Shown: piece by piece, positions 33,325 through 41,129 of the stretch
How the letters are laid out: each line of letters starts with the position of its first letter
Numbering within the stretch: position 1 is the first letter of the stretch
Assembly: GCF_019448235.1 (NCBI RefSeq)
Contig: NZ_CP080409.1
Location: 2,604,001 to 2,668,000, forward strand
DNA length: 64,000 bases
Reading direction: 5' to 3'
From: Nocardioides panacisoli
GTDB lineage: Bacteria; Actinomycetota; Actinomycetes; Propionibacteriales; Nocardioidaceae
The notes under the pieces: generated by a model
The model's input: only the letters and a program-made list of their open reading frames with translations
What the model was told of the DNA's origin: nothing
Database searches by the model: none
Position numbers and translations under genes: made by a program

Positions 33325-34536
33325 TCAGACGAGCTCGACGACGGTGGCGATGCCCATGCCGCCGCCGACGCAGAGCGTGGCCAGGCCGCGGCGCAGCTCG
33401 CGGCGCTCCAGCTCGTCGATCAGCGTGCCGAGGATCATCGCGCCGGTCGCACCGAGCGGGTGACCCATCGCGATCGCGCCACCGTTGACGTTGGTGACCT
33501 CGTGGCTGACGCCCATGTCGCGCATGAAGCGCATCGCGACGGCCGCGAAGGCCTCGTTGATCTCGAACAGGTCGATGTCGTCCACGGTCAGGCCGGCCTT
33601 GGCCAGCGCCTTGCGGGACGCCGGGGCGGGACCGGTGAGCATGATCGTCGGGTCCGCACCGGAGACCGCGGTCGCGAGGACGCGGGCGCGCGGGGTGAGG
33701 CCGAGGTCCTTGCCGACCTGCTCGGAGCCGATCAGCGTCAGCGCGGCGCCGTCGACGATGCCCGAGGAGTTGCCGGCGTGGTGGACGTGGTCGATCTTCT
33801 CCACCCAGTGGTACTTCTCCAGCGCCACGTTGTCGAAGCCGGCGTCCTGCCCGATCTGCGCGAAGCTCGGCTTGAGGCCGGCCAGGCCCTCCACGGAGGT
33901 GTCGGGGCGGATGGTCTCGTCGGTCTCGAGGATCGGCAGGCCGTTGATGTCGGTGACCGGCACGATCGCGCCCGAGAAGTAGCCGTTGGCCCAGGCCTTG
34001 GCGGCCCGGTGGTGGGACTCGGCGGCGAAGCCGTCGACGTCCTCACGGTTCCAGCCCTCCAGGGTGGCGATGAGGTCGGCGCCGATGCCCTGCGGGACGA
34101 AGCCGGTCTCCAGGGCGGTGGCCGGGTCGGTCGCCCAGGCGCCGCCGTCGGAGCCCATCGGCACGCGGCTCATCGACTCCACGCCACCGGCGATGATGAG
34201 GTCCTCGAAGCCACCGCGCACGCGGGAGGCGGCCTGGTTGACGGCCTCCAGGCCGGAGGCGCAGAAGCGGTTGAGCTGCACGCCCGCGACGGTGTCGGGG
34301 TAGCCGGCGGCCAGCGCCGCGGTCTTGGCGATGTCGCCACCCTGGTCGCCCAGCGGCGAGACGACGCCCATGACGACGTCGTCGACCCGCTCGGTGTCCA
34401 GGCCGGGGTTGCGCTCCTTGATCGCGTCCAGGAGCGTGACGGCCAGGTCGACCGGCTTCACCTCGTGCAGCGAACCGTTGGCCTTGCCCTTGCCGCGCGG
34501 GGTGCGCAGGTGGTCGTAAACGAATGCTTCTGCCAT
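33325..34536 (-). CDS. fadA: Acetyl-CoA C-acyltransferase (thiolase), fatty-acid oxidation complex beta subunit
   Basis: A 403-aa degradative thiolase that cleaves 3-ketoacyl-CoA with CoA. The nucleophile is C92 in [14 protein letters not shown]359 lies in [15 protein letters not shown] and the second catalytic cysteine, C389, in [21 protein letters not shown] is the loop typical of trifunctional-enzyme-type thiolases. The long upstream reading frame has no family similarity; the ATG at 34536 opens [15 protein letters not shown], which is the normal N-terminus. It is the first gene of fadA-fadB and is transcribed away from the MerR gene across 90 nt that contain the palindrome at 34611-34627. 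Confidence 0.95.
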   Translation of the reverse strand: MAEAFVYDHLRTPRGKGKANGSLHEVKPVDLAVTLLDAIKERNPGLDTERVDDVVMGVVSPLGDQGGDIAKTAALAAGYPDTVAGVQLNRFCASGLEAVNQAASRVRGGFEDLIIAGGVESMSRVPMGSDGGAWATDPATALETGFVPQGIGADLIATLEGWNREDVDGFAAESHHRAAKAWANGYFSGAIVPVTDINGLPILETDETIRPDTSVEGLAGLKPSFAQIGQDAGFDNVALEKYHWVEKIDHVHHAGNSSGIVDGAALTLIGSEQVGKDLGLTPRARVLATAVSGADPTIMLTGPAPASRKALAKAGLTVDDIDLFEINEAFAAVAMRFMRDMGVSHEVTNVNGGAIAMGHPLGATGAMILGTLIDELERRELRRGLATLCVGGGMGIATVVELV

Positions 34537-34610
34537 GACCGTCCTTCGGGGGTGCGGTGGTCTGGGGCGCGGCGCGTCGGCGCCGCGCGTGGTGTCTCCA
34601 CCACTGATTG

Positions 34611-34627
34611 TGACACTATTACTGTCA
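34611..34627. promoter_or_regulatory. MerR-type operator TGACA-N7-TGTCA at the fadA/merR divergent promoter
   Basis: TGACA (34611-34615), CTATTAC spacer, TGTCA (34623-34627). It covers the CACTAT -10-like box (34614-34619) placed 7 nt before the MerR ATG. The same 5-7-5 arrangement recurs at 38878-38894 in front of the racemase gene. Confidence 0.65.
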
Positions 34628-35394
34628 TGGTCAAGAGCGAGGGTCCAGATCCGTGGACCGAGACGAGTGACGTCGGTCACGAGGGAGACGGCGACCTCAT
34701 CACCCTCGACGACCTCACCCAACGCGTCGGCATGAGCGTGCGGACCATCCGCTTCTACACCACCAAGGGCCTCGTGCCGCCGCCGATCCGCCGCGGCCGC
34801 TCCGGCTTCTACACCACCGACCACGTCGCCCGCCTCGAACTGGTGCAGGAGCTGCAGAGCCACGGCTTCACCCTCGCGGCCATCGAGAAGTACGTCGCCG
34901 GCATCCCCATCGACGCCAGCACCGAGGACATCGCGCTGCGGCGCAGCATGCTCGCGCCCTGGCAGGCCGACCGGCCGGCGTACCTCACCTATGAGGAGCT
35001 GTGCCGCCGCGCCGACCGTGAGCTCGACGACGACGAGCTGCACACGCTGCACGCCCTCGGCGTGCTGACCCGGGAAGCTGACGGGCGGTACGCCGTCGCG
35101 GCCAGCCAGCTGTCGGTGGCCCTGCGGCTGCTCGACATCGGATTCCCCGCCGACGCGGCCGAGGCCGCCGCCAAGGTCTATCGCGAGCACGGTCGCCAGA
35201 TCGCCGAGGAGCTGCAGGAGCTCTTCCGGACCATGGTGTGGCCCAAGTACAAGCAGGCCGGCACCCCGCCGGAGGTCCTGCGGGTCATGGTCGAGCAGAT
35301 CAAGCCGCTCTCCGTGGCCAGTCTCGTGTCGGCGTACGAAGCGGCGATGGACGAGACCCGCCGCCGCGAGGTCTCCCGCCGCACCGGCGACTGA
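34627..35394 (+). CDS. MerR family transcriptional regulator, probable regulator of fadAB and the racemase gene
   Basis: A 255-aa regulator. The winged helix-turn-helix is [30 protein letters not shown] (about 25-54), followed by [22 protein letters not shown]. The C-terminal domain is helical and has no metal-binding cysteines, so an organic ligand, probably an acyl-CoA, is expected. The ATG at 34627 lies at the edge of a TGACA-N7-TGTCA palindrome with a CACTAT -10-like box 7 nt upstream, suggesting a leaderless, autoregulated transcript. Divergence from fadA-fadB and a second copy of the palindrome before the alpha-methylacyl-CoA racemase gene make these its likely targets. Confidence 0.88.
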   Translation: MVKSEGPDPWTETSDVGHEGDGDLITLDDLTQRVGMSVRTIRFYTTKGLVPPPIRRGRSGFYTTDHVARLELVQELQSHGFTLAAIEKYVAGIPIDASTEDIALRRSMLAPWQADRPAYLTYEELCRRADRELDDDELHTLHALGVLTREADGRYAVAASQLSVALRLLDIGFPADAAEAAAKVYREHGRQIAEELQELFRTMVWPKYKQAGTPPEVLRVMVEQIKPLSVASLVSAYEAAMDETRRREVSRRTGD

Positions 35395-35418
35395 CGGCGT
35401 ACGCCGCCGCCGGACCGC

Positions 35419-35424
35419 TACCGT
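35419..35424 (+). promoter_or_regulatory. -10 box TACCGT, leaderless promoter of the DUF1330 gene
   Basis: TACCGT ends 6 nt before the ATG at 35431; no ribosome-binding site is visible in the intervening GCGGCC. Confidence 0.5.
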
Positions 35425-35430
35425 GCGGCC

Positions 35431-35796
35431 ATGGCCGTCGACCCCACCGCTGCCGACCTGCAACGACTGCTCGCCGAGGACCCCGGTGGTCCCGTGGTGA
35501 TGCTCAACCTGCTGCGCTTCAAGCCCGACGGACGCGCGTCGTACGACGCCTATGCCGAGGCCGCCGGCCGCTTCGTGCGTGAGTACGGCGGCACCGTCCT
35601 CCACTCCGGCGACGGCGACACCCCCCTCGTCGCCGAGGACGGCCAGGCCTGGGACGCCGTCCTCGTCGTCCACTACCCCAGCCGGCAGGCCTTCGCCGAC
35701 ATGGTCCGCGACCCCGACTACCGCGCCATCACCCACCTGCGCACCGAGGCGCTCGCGGAGGCCGTGCTGCAGCCGACGACGCCGTGGGGCGGGTGA
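35431..35796 (+). CDS. DUF1330 domain protein
   Basis: A 121-aa dimeric alpha-beta barrel-type protein. Recognisable DUF1330 features are [28 protein letters not shown] (about 22-49), the [12 protein letters not shown] segment and [30 protein letters not shown] near the end. The family has no settled activity. The gene follows merR by 36 nt but has its own leaderless-type -10 box. A chain of three hairpins begins 6 nt after its stop. Confidence 0.82.
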   Translation: MAVDPTAADLQRLLAEDPGGPVVMLNLLRFKPDGRASYDAYAEAAGRFVREYGGTVLHSGDGDTPLVAEDGQAWDAVLVVHYPSRQAFADMVRDPDYRAITHLRTEALAEAVLQPTTPWGG

Positions 35797-35801
35797 CCTC
35801 G

Positions 35802-35827
35802 AGAATCCCCGGTTAACCGGGGATTCT
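35802..35827. terminator. Perfect palindromic hairpin after DUF1330 (arm AGAATCCCCGG)
   Basis: A perfect 26-nt palindrome, arms AGAATCCCCGG/CCGGGGATTCT around TTAA, 6 nt after the DUF1330 stop. No T tract follows. Confidence 0.6.
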
Positions 35828-35830
35828 GGT

Positions 35831-35860
35831 ACTTCCATGGGATTGCAACCCCATGGAAGT
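35831..35860. repeat. Central hairpin with ATTGCA loop
   Basis: 11-bp stem ACTTCCATGGG/CCCATGGAAGT with loop ATTGCAAC. The ATTGCA loop recurs in the hairpin at 37630-37655. Confidence 0.65.
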
Positions 35861-35863
35861 CAG

Positions 35864-35889
35864 GGGATCCCCGGTCAACCGGGGATCCC
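35864..35889. terminator. Hairpin at the 3' end of the DEAD-box helicase gene (arm GGGATCCCCGGT)
   Basis: 12-bp stem GGGATCCCCGGT/ACCGGGGATCCC with a 2-nt loop, starting 2 nt after the helicase stop on the minus strand. It shares GATCCCCGG with 37661-37686. Confidence 0.6.
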
Positions 35890-35891
35890 GT

Positions 35892-37385
35892 TCAGCGGCG
35901 ACCGGCGCTGAACGCGGCCGCGCTGTGGCCGCCGGAGCCGCCCGAGCCGCCGCGGCGACGACGGTTGCGACCGCCACCGGAGCCGGGGCGGGAGCCGCCC
36001 TTGGCCTGGCCGTCACGGTTGCCCTGGCTCGAGCCGGGGCCGTTGCCCTTGGCCTTGCCGCCGTTGCCCGAACGGTTGCGGGAGCCACCGCGGCGGTTGC
36101 TGCCGCCGCGCCGGCGGCCACCGCCGGAGCCTCCTCGCTTGCTGGCGTTGCCATTCCCGCCGCCACCGTTGCCGCCGCCGTTGCTGCCGGGCGTGGTGAT
36201 GGTCAGGCCGCCGGGCAGTGACCGCTCGCCGGGGGCGAGGTCCTGCAGAACCGGGTGGTCCGTGCCGCCGACGCGGGTCGTCGTCGGGGAGATGCCCGCG
36301 GCGCGGGTCAGCGCCTTGACGTCCTTGCGCTGGTCGGCGGTCATCAGCGTGACGACGGTGCCGGCCGCGCCAGCTCGCGCCGTACGGCCGGAGCGGTGCA
36401 GGTAGGCCTTGTGCTCGGCCGGCGGGTCGGCGTGCACGACCAGCGCCACCTCGTCGACGTGGATGCCGCGCGCGGCGATGTCGGTGGCGACCAGGGTGGT
36501 GGCGCGCCCGCTGTGGAAGGCGTCCATGTTGCGGGTGCGGGCGTTCTGGCTGAGGTTGCCGTGCAGGTCGACGCTGGGTACGCCGTTGCGGTTGAGCTGG
36601 CGCGCGAGTGCCTTCGCGCCGTGCTTGGTGCGGGTGAAGACGACCGTGCGTCCCGGTGCGCTGGCCAGGTCGACCAGCACCGCCAGCCGCAGGTCGCGCT
36701 CGATCTGCAGCACGTGGTGGTCCATCTGGGTCACCGGCGACTGCGCGGAGTCGGCCTCGTGGACGGCGGGGCGGTCGAGGTAGCGGCGTACGAGCACGTC
36801 GATCGCGTTGTCCAGGGTCGCCGAGAACAGCATCCGCTGGCCGCCCTTCGGGGTCTGGTCCAGCAGACGGCGCACCGAGGGGAGGAAGCCGAGGTCGGCC
36901 ATGTGGTCGGCCTCGTCCAGTACGGTGACCTCGACGTCAGCGAGGCTGCAGTGCCCCTGGCCGATGAGGTCCTCCAGCCGACCGGGGCAGGCGATGAGTA
37001 CGTCGACGCCCTTGCGCAGCGCGGTGACCTGGGGGTTCTGGCCGACGCCGCCGAAGACGGTCGCGGTGCGCAGTCCGGCGGCCTGCGCCAGCGGCGCCAC
37101 GGTCGCGTTGATCTGGGTGGCGAGCTCGCGCGTCGGCGCGAGGACGAGGGCGCGGGGGCGGCGCGCAGCCGGACGAGTGCCGGAGGCTTGCAGCCGCGCG
37201 ACGAGTGGCAGCCCGAAGGCGTAGGTCTTGCCCGAGCCGGTGCGGCCGCGGCCGAGCACGTCGCGGCCGGCGAGCGAGTCGGGCAGCGTCGCGGCCTGGA
37301 TCGGGGTGGGGACGGTGATCTGGTCGGCGTCGAGGACGGCGAGCAGGTCGGTGGGCACGCCGAGGTCGGCGAAGGTGGTGGTCAC
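35892..37385 (-). CDS. DEAD/DEAH-box RNA helicase with Gly/Arg-rich tail
   Basis: A 497-aa ATP-dependent RNA helicase. Motif Q lies in TPIQAATLP, motif I GRTGSGKT (about 47-54), Ia APTRELATQ, II DEAD, III SATLD. The C-domain has V/VI in ATDIAARGIHV and HRSGRTARAG. After about residue 395 comes a low-complexity tail of some 100 residues rich in Gly, Arg, Asn and Ser (RGG-like), which typically binds RNA non-specifically. Such helicases assist ribosome assembly and mRNA turnover, often in cold. GTG start at 37385. A leader of about 150 nt with two stem-loops (37400-37417, 37440-37456) behind a possible TAGACT -10 (37545-37550) suggests post-transcriptional control. Confidence 0.92.
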   Translation of the reverse strand: MTTTFADLGVPTDLLAVLDADQITVPTPIQAATLPDSLAGRDVLGRGRTGSGKTYAFGLPLVARLQASGTRPAARRPRALVLAPTRELATQINATVAPLAQAAGLRTATVFGGVGQNPQVTALRKGVDVLIACPGRLEDLIGQGHCSLADVEVTVLDEADHMADLGFLPSVRRLLDQTPKGGQRMLFSATLDNAIDVLVRRYLDRPAVHEADSAQSPVTQMDHHVLQIERDLRLAVLVDLASAPGRTVVFTRTKHGAKALARQLNRNGVPSVDLHGNLSQNARTRNMDAFHSGRATTLVATDIAARGIHVDEVALVVHADPPAEHKAYLHRSGRTARAGAAGTVVTLMTADQRKDVKALTRAAGISPTTTRVGGTDHPVLQDLAPGERSLPGGLTITTPGSNGGGNGGGGNGNASKRGGSGGGRRRGGSNRRGGSRNRSGNGGKAKGNGPGSSQGNRDGQAKGGSRPGSGGGRNRRRRGGSGGSGGHSAAAFSAGRR

Positions 37386-37629
37386 AGGTGGTCTCTCTCG
37401 GCCCGCGCACGCGGGCCTGGTCGGCGTCTCGCCGTGCTGTCCCGTCGGCGACGGGAAGTGGAAGCAGGCCTCGGTGACTCCGCAACGAGGGGCGCGGCGT
37501 ACGCCGCGTGGCCCGGGGCAAGACCGGCCGGACCGTTGATGTTCAGTCTAGTGGCGGCGTACGACGTCCGCCGCATCGGCGGGGGTGTGATGCGCGTCGG
37601 GGCCGGGGGTTGTCCGGTGTTCACCTACG

Positions 37630-37655
37630 TTGTCGGGCATTGCAGTGCCCGACAA
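37630..37655. repeat. Hairpin TTGTCGGGCA/TGCCCGACAA with ATTGCA-type loop
   Basis: 10-bp perfect stem. The bases across the loop read ATTGCA, as in the hairpin at 35831-35860. It is separated by 5 nt from the GATCCCCGG hairpin. Confidence 0.65.
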
Positions 37656-37660
37656 GGTGG

Positions 37661-37686
37661 GCGATCCCCGGTCGGCCGGGGATCGC
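37661..37686 (-). terminator. Hairpin at the 3' end of the racemase gene (arm GCGATCCCCGG)
   Basis: 11-bp perfect stem GCGATCCCCGG/CCGGGGATCGC, loop TCGG, starting 8 nt after the racemase stop. No T tract; same GATCCCCGG core as 35864-35889. Confidence 0.6.
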
Positions 37687-37694
37687 TCCCCCCG

Positions 37695-38867
37695 TCAGTC
37701 GGCCTGCACCGCCGCGCCCCGCTCGATGAGGCCGTCGACGTCGGCGATGCCCCAGGCGGTGAGGGCCTCGCGGGTGTGGGCACCGGCGCCGGGGGCGGGC
37801 GGCATGCCGAGGGTGGCGCGGGTGCGGGAGAAGCGGGGGGCGGGCTGCGGCTGGACGATGCCCTCGTGCTCGACGAAGGTCTCGCGGGCCTTGAGGTGGG
37901 GGTGGTCGGGGGCCTCGGTCATCCGCAGGATGGGGGCGACGCAGGCGTCGGTGGCGTCGAAGACCTCGCACCACTCGTCCCGGGTGCGGGCCCTGAAGGC
38001 GTCGGTGATCTGTGCGCGCAGCTCGTCGGCCCTGCTCGGGTCGAAGCGGTCCGGCGCGGTGTCCTTGATGCCGAGCAGGGTGAGGAACTCCTCGTAGAAC
38101 TGCGGCTCGAGCGGGCCGACCGACATGTGCTCGCCGTCGGCGGTCTCGTAGACGTCGTAGTAGGGCGCCCCGCCGTCGAGCATGTTGCTGGCGCGCTCCT
38201 CGACGAAGCCGCCGCCGGCGAGGAAGGCCGACGTCATCACGTTGAGGTGGGCGGTGCCGTCGACGATGGCGGCGTCGACGACCTGGCCCTCGCCGGAGCG
38301 CTGCGCCTCCAGGAGCGCGGAGAGGATGCCGATGACCAGGTAGGTCGACCCGCCGCCGAAGTCACCGACGAGGTTGGCCGGGAACTGCGGCTTCTCCTTG
38401 ACCTGCCCGAGCCCGTGCAGCGTGCCCGTGATGGCGATGTAGTTCATGTCGTGGCCGGCGGCCTGCGCCCACGGGCCGTCCTGGCCCCACCCGGTCATGC
38501 GGCCGTAGACCAGCTTGGGGTTGCGGGCCTTGCAGTCCTCGGGGCCGAACCCGAGCCGCTCGGCGACGCCGGGGCGCATGCCCTCGACGAGTACGTTGGC
38601 GCCCTCGACCAGGTCGAGCACGGTCGCGACGGCCTCGGGGTCCTTGAGGTTGAGCGCCACGCTCGGACGTCCGCGGTTGAGCAGGTCGTGCGACCCGCCG
38701 GTGAGCATCTGGCCGCCGGGCCGCTCGATGCGGACCACGTCCGCGCCCAGGTCGGCGAGGATCGTGCAGGCGTGCGGCGACGGGCCGATGCCCGCGATCT
38801 CGACGACCTTGATGCCGGCCAGCGGACCGGTGCCGTGTCCGAGTGCGTACGTCATGGCGCCGATCAT
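37695..38867 (-). CDS. Alpha-methylacyl-CoA racemase (CaiB/BaiF CoA-transferase family)
   Basis: A 390-aa family III CoA-transferase fold protein whose residues fit alpha-methylacyl-CoA racemase. The catalytic His lies in AAGHDMNYIAITG and the catalytic Asp in NLVGDFGGGS. The Glu/Asp-rich GGAPYYDVYETADGEHMSVGPLEPQFYEEF region matches the MCR signature. The enzyme interconverts 2R and 2S methylacyl-CoA esters so that beta-oxidation can proceed on methyl-branched chains and sterol side chains. The ATG at 38867 is used; ATG 38855 is an alternative. A perfect palindrome (38875-38897) directly upstream matches the fadA/merR site, so it is probably co-regulated with beta-oxidation. Confidence 0.88.
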   Translation of the reverse strand: MIGAMTYALGHGTGPLAGIKVVEIAGIGPSPHACTILADLGADVVRIERPGGQMLTGGSHDLLNRGRPSVALNLKDPEAVATVLDLVEGANVLVEGMRPGVAERLGFGPEDCKARNPKLVYGRMTGWGQDGPWAQAAGHDMNYIAITGTLHGLGQVKEKPQFPANLVGDFGGGSTYLVIGILSALLEAQRSGEGQVVDAAIVDGTAHLNVMTSAFLAGGGFVEERASNMLDGGAPYYDVYETADGEHMSVGPLEPQFYEEFLTLLGIKDTAPDRFDPSRADELRAQITDAFRARTRDEWCEVFDATDACVAPILRMTEAPDHPHLKARETFVEHEGIVQPQPAPRFSRTRATLGMPPAPGAGAHTREALTAWGIADVDGLIERGAAVQAD

Positions 38868-38874
38868 CGCACAA

Positions 38875-38897
38875 CCGTGACACCACTGCTGTCACGG
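38875..38897. promoter_or_regulatory. Perfect palindrome CCGTGACA-N7-TGTCACGG before the racemase gene
   Basis: 8-bp perfect arms around CCACTGC. The core TGACA-N7-TGTCA (38878-38894) matches the site at 34611-34627. It starts 8 nt upstream of the racemase ATG and therefore overlaps its promoter; the likely ligand is the MerR protein. Confidence 0.7.
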
Positions 38898-38913
38898 TCC
38901 GCGGCGTACGGCG

Positions 38914-40161
38914 TCAGCCCGGCTGCTTGATCTGGGACAGCTCGAAGTGCATCGGGTCGGTGTAGCTCCAGTCGCCGCCCCAGGCGAACCCCCAGCGCTT
39001 GAAGATCGCCACCACGCCGCGGTGCATCTGGCCGACGGTGCCGCGCTGGTTCTCCCGGGAGTTGATGTCGATCGCCAGCCCGAAGGAGTGGTTGGACAGC
39101 TTCGTGGAGCCGGCGATGAAGCGCGGGTAGTAGCAGCCCACGTGGTAGTTGATCTCGTCGGCGAGGTCGCTCTCGATGACCTCGCGGAGTGCGGCCTTGA
39201 GCTGGGGCATCATCGACTTGTTGCAGGTGAGCTTGCCCAGGATCGGGACCTGTTCGGTCACGATGTTGGCGCTCACCCAGGCCGGGTCGGGGGCGATCCG
39301 GCCGCCGCCGATGGGGCGGTAGCGGAACGTCCCGACCGCGTCGCCGAAGGTGCCGACGACGTTCGCGATCTGCGCGGCGTCGGGGTCGAGCCCGGCCTCC
39401 TTGACGATGTCGAGGTCCTGGATCGAGTAGCCCTTGCCGACGACCTTCTTGACCTTCTGCCGCACCGCCTGGGGTGCCAGCGCGCCGGTGGAGATCAGGA
39501 CTGCGTTGTCGGGGACGAGGCCGAGTTCCTCGCCCCACCCCTCGTTGACCACGATGTCCACGCCCGCGGCCTGCGGCGCCCACGCGCCCGCGTGGATCTG
39601 GTGGACGTCCTCGCCCGAGCCGGCCGCCAGGTAGCCCTTCTCGTCCAGCGGCAGCTGCCCCTCGAGGTCGGCAGCAGCGGCGAACTCACCGCCCGCGAGC
39701 CGTTGCCACTGGTCGGTGAACTGCACCGTCTCGCGCTGGGTGAAGCGGCGGTAGCCGGCGAGGTCGACCGCGGCGACGTCGTACACCTCGCCCTCGGCGG
39801 AGATCTGGCCGATGCTCATCCGCTCGGTGGCGTCGACGGCCTTCTTGCCCTTGACGGTGATCTGCTCCAGCTCGGCCACCAGGTCGTCGGCGAGCGTCTC
39901 GCGCCCGACGACGAGCATGTCGTCGCCGACCAGTCGCCCCGGGTCCTTCGGCGGCTCGTCCACGGTCGGTACATCGTAGGACGGCTGGTCACTCGCCGTG
40001 TCCGCGGTCGCGTCACCGCTGGGCGAGGCCGGCGCGGAGGCGGCGGTGGTGCCGTCGGCCGCAGGACCGTCGGTGCCGGTCTCGGAGGAGCCGCAGGCAG
40101 CGAGCAGCAGTGAGGCGGCCATCGCCGCCATCACCAGGCCACGCACACGGGCAGCATCCAT
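38914..40161 (-). CDS. Lipoprotein with M15 (VanY/D-Ala-D-Ala carboxypeptidase-like) domain
   Basis: A 415-aa exported lipoprotein. The signal peptide ends LLLAAC, with lipidated C23, followed by a Ser/Thr/Ala/Asp linker. A central domain of about 200 residues has no recognisable signature. The C-terminal M15 peptidase domain carries the zinc ligands in LSNHSFGLAIDINSREN (H and D) and DPMHFEL (second H). M15 enzymes trim peptidoglycan stem peptides at the cell wall. I start at the ATG 40161, which has GGAGGG 10 nt upstream, rather than at 40179. It lies downstream of the alkane operon on the same strand, separated by 38 nt from the TetR stop. Confidence 0.82.
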   Translation of the reverse strand: MDAARVRGLVMAAMAASLLLAACGSSETGTDGPAADGTTAASAPASPSGDATADTASDQPSYDVPTVDEPPKDPGRLVGDDMLVVGRETLADDLVAELEQITVKGKKAVDATERMSIGQISAEGEVYDVAAVDLAGYRRFTQRETVQFTDQWQRLAGGEFAAAADLEGQLPLDEKGYLAAGSGEDVHQIHAGAWAPQAAGVDIVVNEGWGEELGLVPDNAVLISTGALAPQAVRQKVKKVVGKGYSIQDLDIVKEAGLDPDAAQIANVVGTFGDAVGTFRYRPIGGGRIAPDPAWVSANIVTEQVPILGKLTCNKSMMPQLKAALREVIESDLADEINYHVGCYYPRFIAGSTKLSNHSFGLAIDINSRENQRGTVGQMHRGVVAIFKRWGFAWGGDWSYTDPMHFELSQIKQPG

Positions 40162-40199
40162 CACGCGAACTCCCTCCACCTCAGAGGGTAGACGCCGAC

Positions 40200-40847
40200 C
40201 TAAGCCGTCGCAGCGGAGTCTCGGGAAAGGACGTGCTCGGCGACCCAGGCGATGTCGTCAGCGGTCTCGGCCGGGGAGGCGGAGGGCTGCATGACGTGGC
40301 TGAGCACGACCCGGACGACCATGTCGATGACGGCGTCGAGCCGGCTGCGCTCCAGCCCGAGGCCGTACGCCGCGACCCGCTCGCCGAGGACCAGTCGCGC
40401 GCCGGCGATGAGCGACTCCGAGTGGGTCGTCAGCAGCGGCAGCAGCTCGGTGTCGGCGCCGTGGGTCGCGGAGACGACGGCGTGCAGCAGCGCGTTGTTC
40501 TCGGCGTACTTCAGCACCCGCCGGACCGAGTCGCGGATCGCGCCGATCAGGTCGTCGGGGTTCTCGTCGAAGGAGCGCACCACGCCGGCGAGGAAGCGGT
40601 CGAGCTCGCGCAGGATCATCGCCTCGGCGAGGTCGTTCTTGGTGCCGATCTCGTTGTAGACGGTCTGCCGACTCACGCCGGCGGCCGCGGCCATCCGCGC
40701 CATGGTGACCGCACCCCATCCCTGCTGGGTCAGCACCGACTCGGCGGCGTCCAGGACGCGGTCGCGGATGGCGACCGGTGCCGTGGACGCGGCGGAGGGA
40801 ACTGTCATGGCCTCGAGGGTAGCCAAGGCATGACCGCGCGAGCCCAT
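40200..40847 (-). CDS. TetR family regulator of the alkane operon (AlkX-like)
   Basis: A 215-aa TetR protein. The helix-turn-helix is WGAVTMARMAAAAGVSRQTVYNEIGTKNDLAEAMI (about 44-78). The C-terminal domain ends SHVMQPSASPAETADDIAWVAEHVL. Regulators of this type sit behind alkB-rubredoxin genes in Dietzia and Rhodococcus and repress the operon until long-chain fatty acids accumulate (known). Here it is 2 nt after the ferredoxin stop, so it is in the alkB operon and would control itself through the two operators at 42715-42769. The ATG at 40808 is an alternative start; 40847 is favoured by coupling. Confidence 0.87.
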   Translation of the reverse strand: MGSRGHALATLEAMTVPSAASTAPVAIRDRVLDAAESVLTQQGWGAVTMARMAAAAGVSRQTVYNEIGTKNDLAEAMILRELDRFLAGVVRSFDENPDDLIGAIRDSVRRVLKYAENNALLHAVVSATHGADTELLPLLTTHSESLIAGARLVLGERVAAYGLGLERSRLDAVIDMVVRVVLSHVMQPSASPAETADDIAWVAEHVLSRDSAATA

Positions 40848-40849
40848 CC

Positions 40850-41044
40850 TCAGTCCCGCAGCTCCAGGGCCAGCACCGGGCAGGCCTGGACGGCGGCGTA
40901 CACGTGGCCGCGGTCGGACTCCTCCGGGGAGTCGTCGTGGACGACGACCTGGTCGGTGTCGTCGTCGACCTCGAAGTAGTCATCGGCCATGGACTCGCAC
41001 ATGCCGAGTCCCTCGCACTTGTCGTAGTCCACGACGATCTTCAT
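40850..41044 (-). CDS. [3Fe-4S] ferredoxin
   Basis: A 64-aa acidic ferredoxin. Cysteines C10, C16 and C55 (CEGLGMC and ACP) give the three-ligand pattern C-x5-C...C-P, with no fourth ligand, so a [3Fe-4S] cluster is expected. Such ferredoxins usually feed electrons to cytochrome P450s. It is placed between the AlkB-rubredoxin fusion and the TetR gene. It could therefore serve AlkB together with, or instead of, the fused rubredoxin, or serve the P450 at 43964. No ferredoxin reductase gene is in the window. ATG at 41044 with AGGAGG about 5 nt upstream. Confidence 0.9.
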   Translation of the reverse strand: MKIVVDYDKCEGLGMCESMADDYFEVDDDTDQVVVHDDSPEESDRGHVYAAVQACPVLALELRD

Positions 41045-41129
41045 GGCGACCTCCTGGTCGGGGGAGTGGGACCACCGGCCCCCGGTTTGGGGGGCCGACC
41101 GGGAGCCGGTGGCGTCACGGGCGGCGTGC

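Larger units (their letters stand above)
37386..37694 (-). other. Intergenic region: helicase leader and 3' hairpins of the racemase gene
   Basis: A 309-nt gap with no gene. From right to left it holds two hairpins after the racemase stop (37661-37686 and 37630-37655), a TAGACT -10-like box on the minus strand (37545-37550), the palindrome GGCGTACGCC (37496-37505), and two stems in the helicase leader: TCCCGTC/GACGGGA (37440-37456) and GGCCCGCG/CGCGGGCC (37400-37417). Confidence 0.65.

Noticed and set aside
36000..36170. Gly/Arg-rich repeats at the end of the helicase gene as a separate repeat array
   Set aside because: The periodicity is explained by codons for the RGG-like tail of the helicase.
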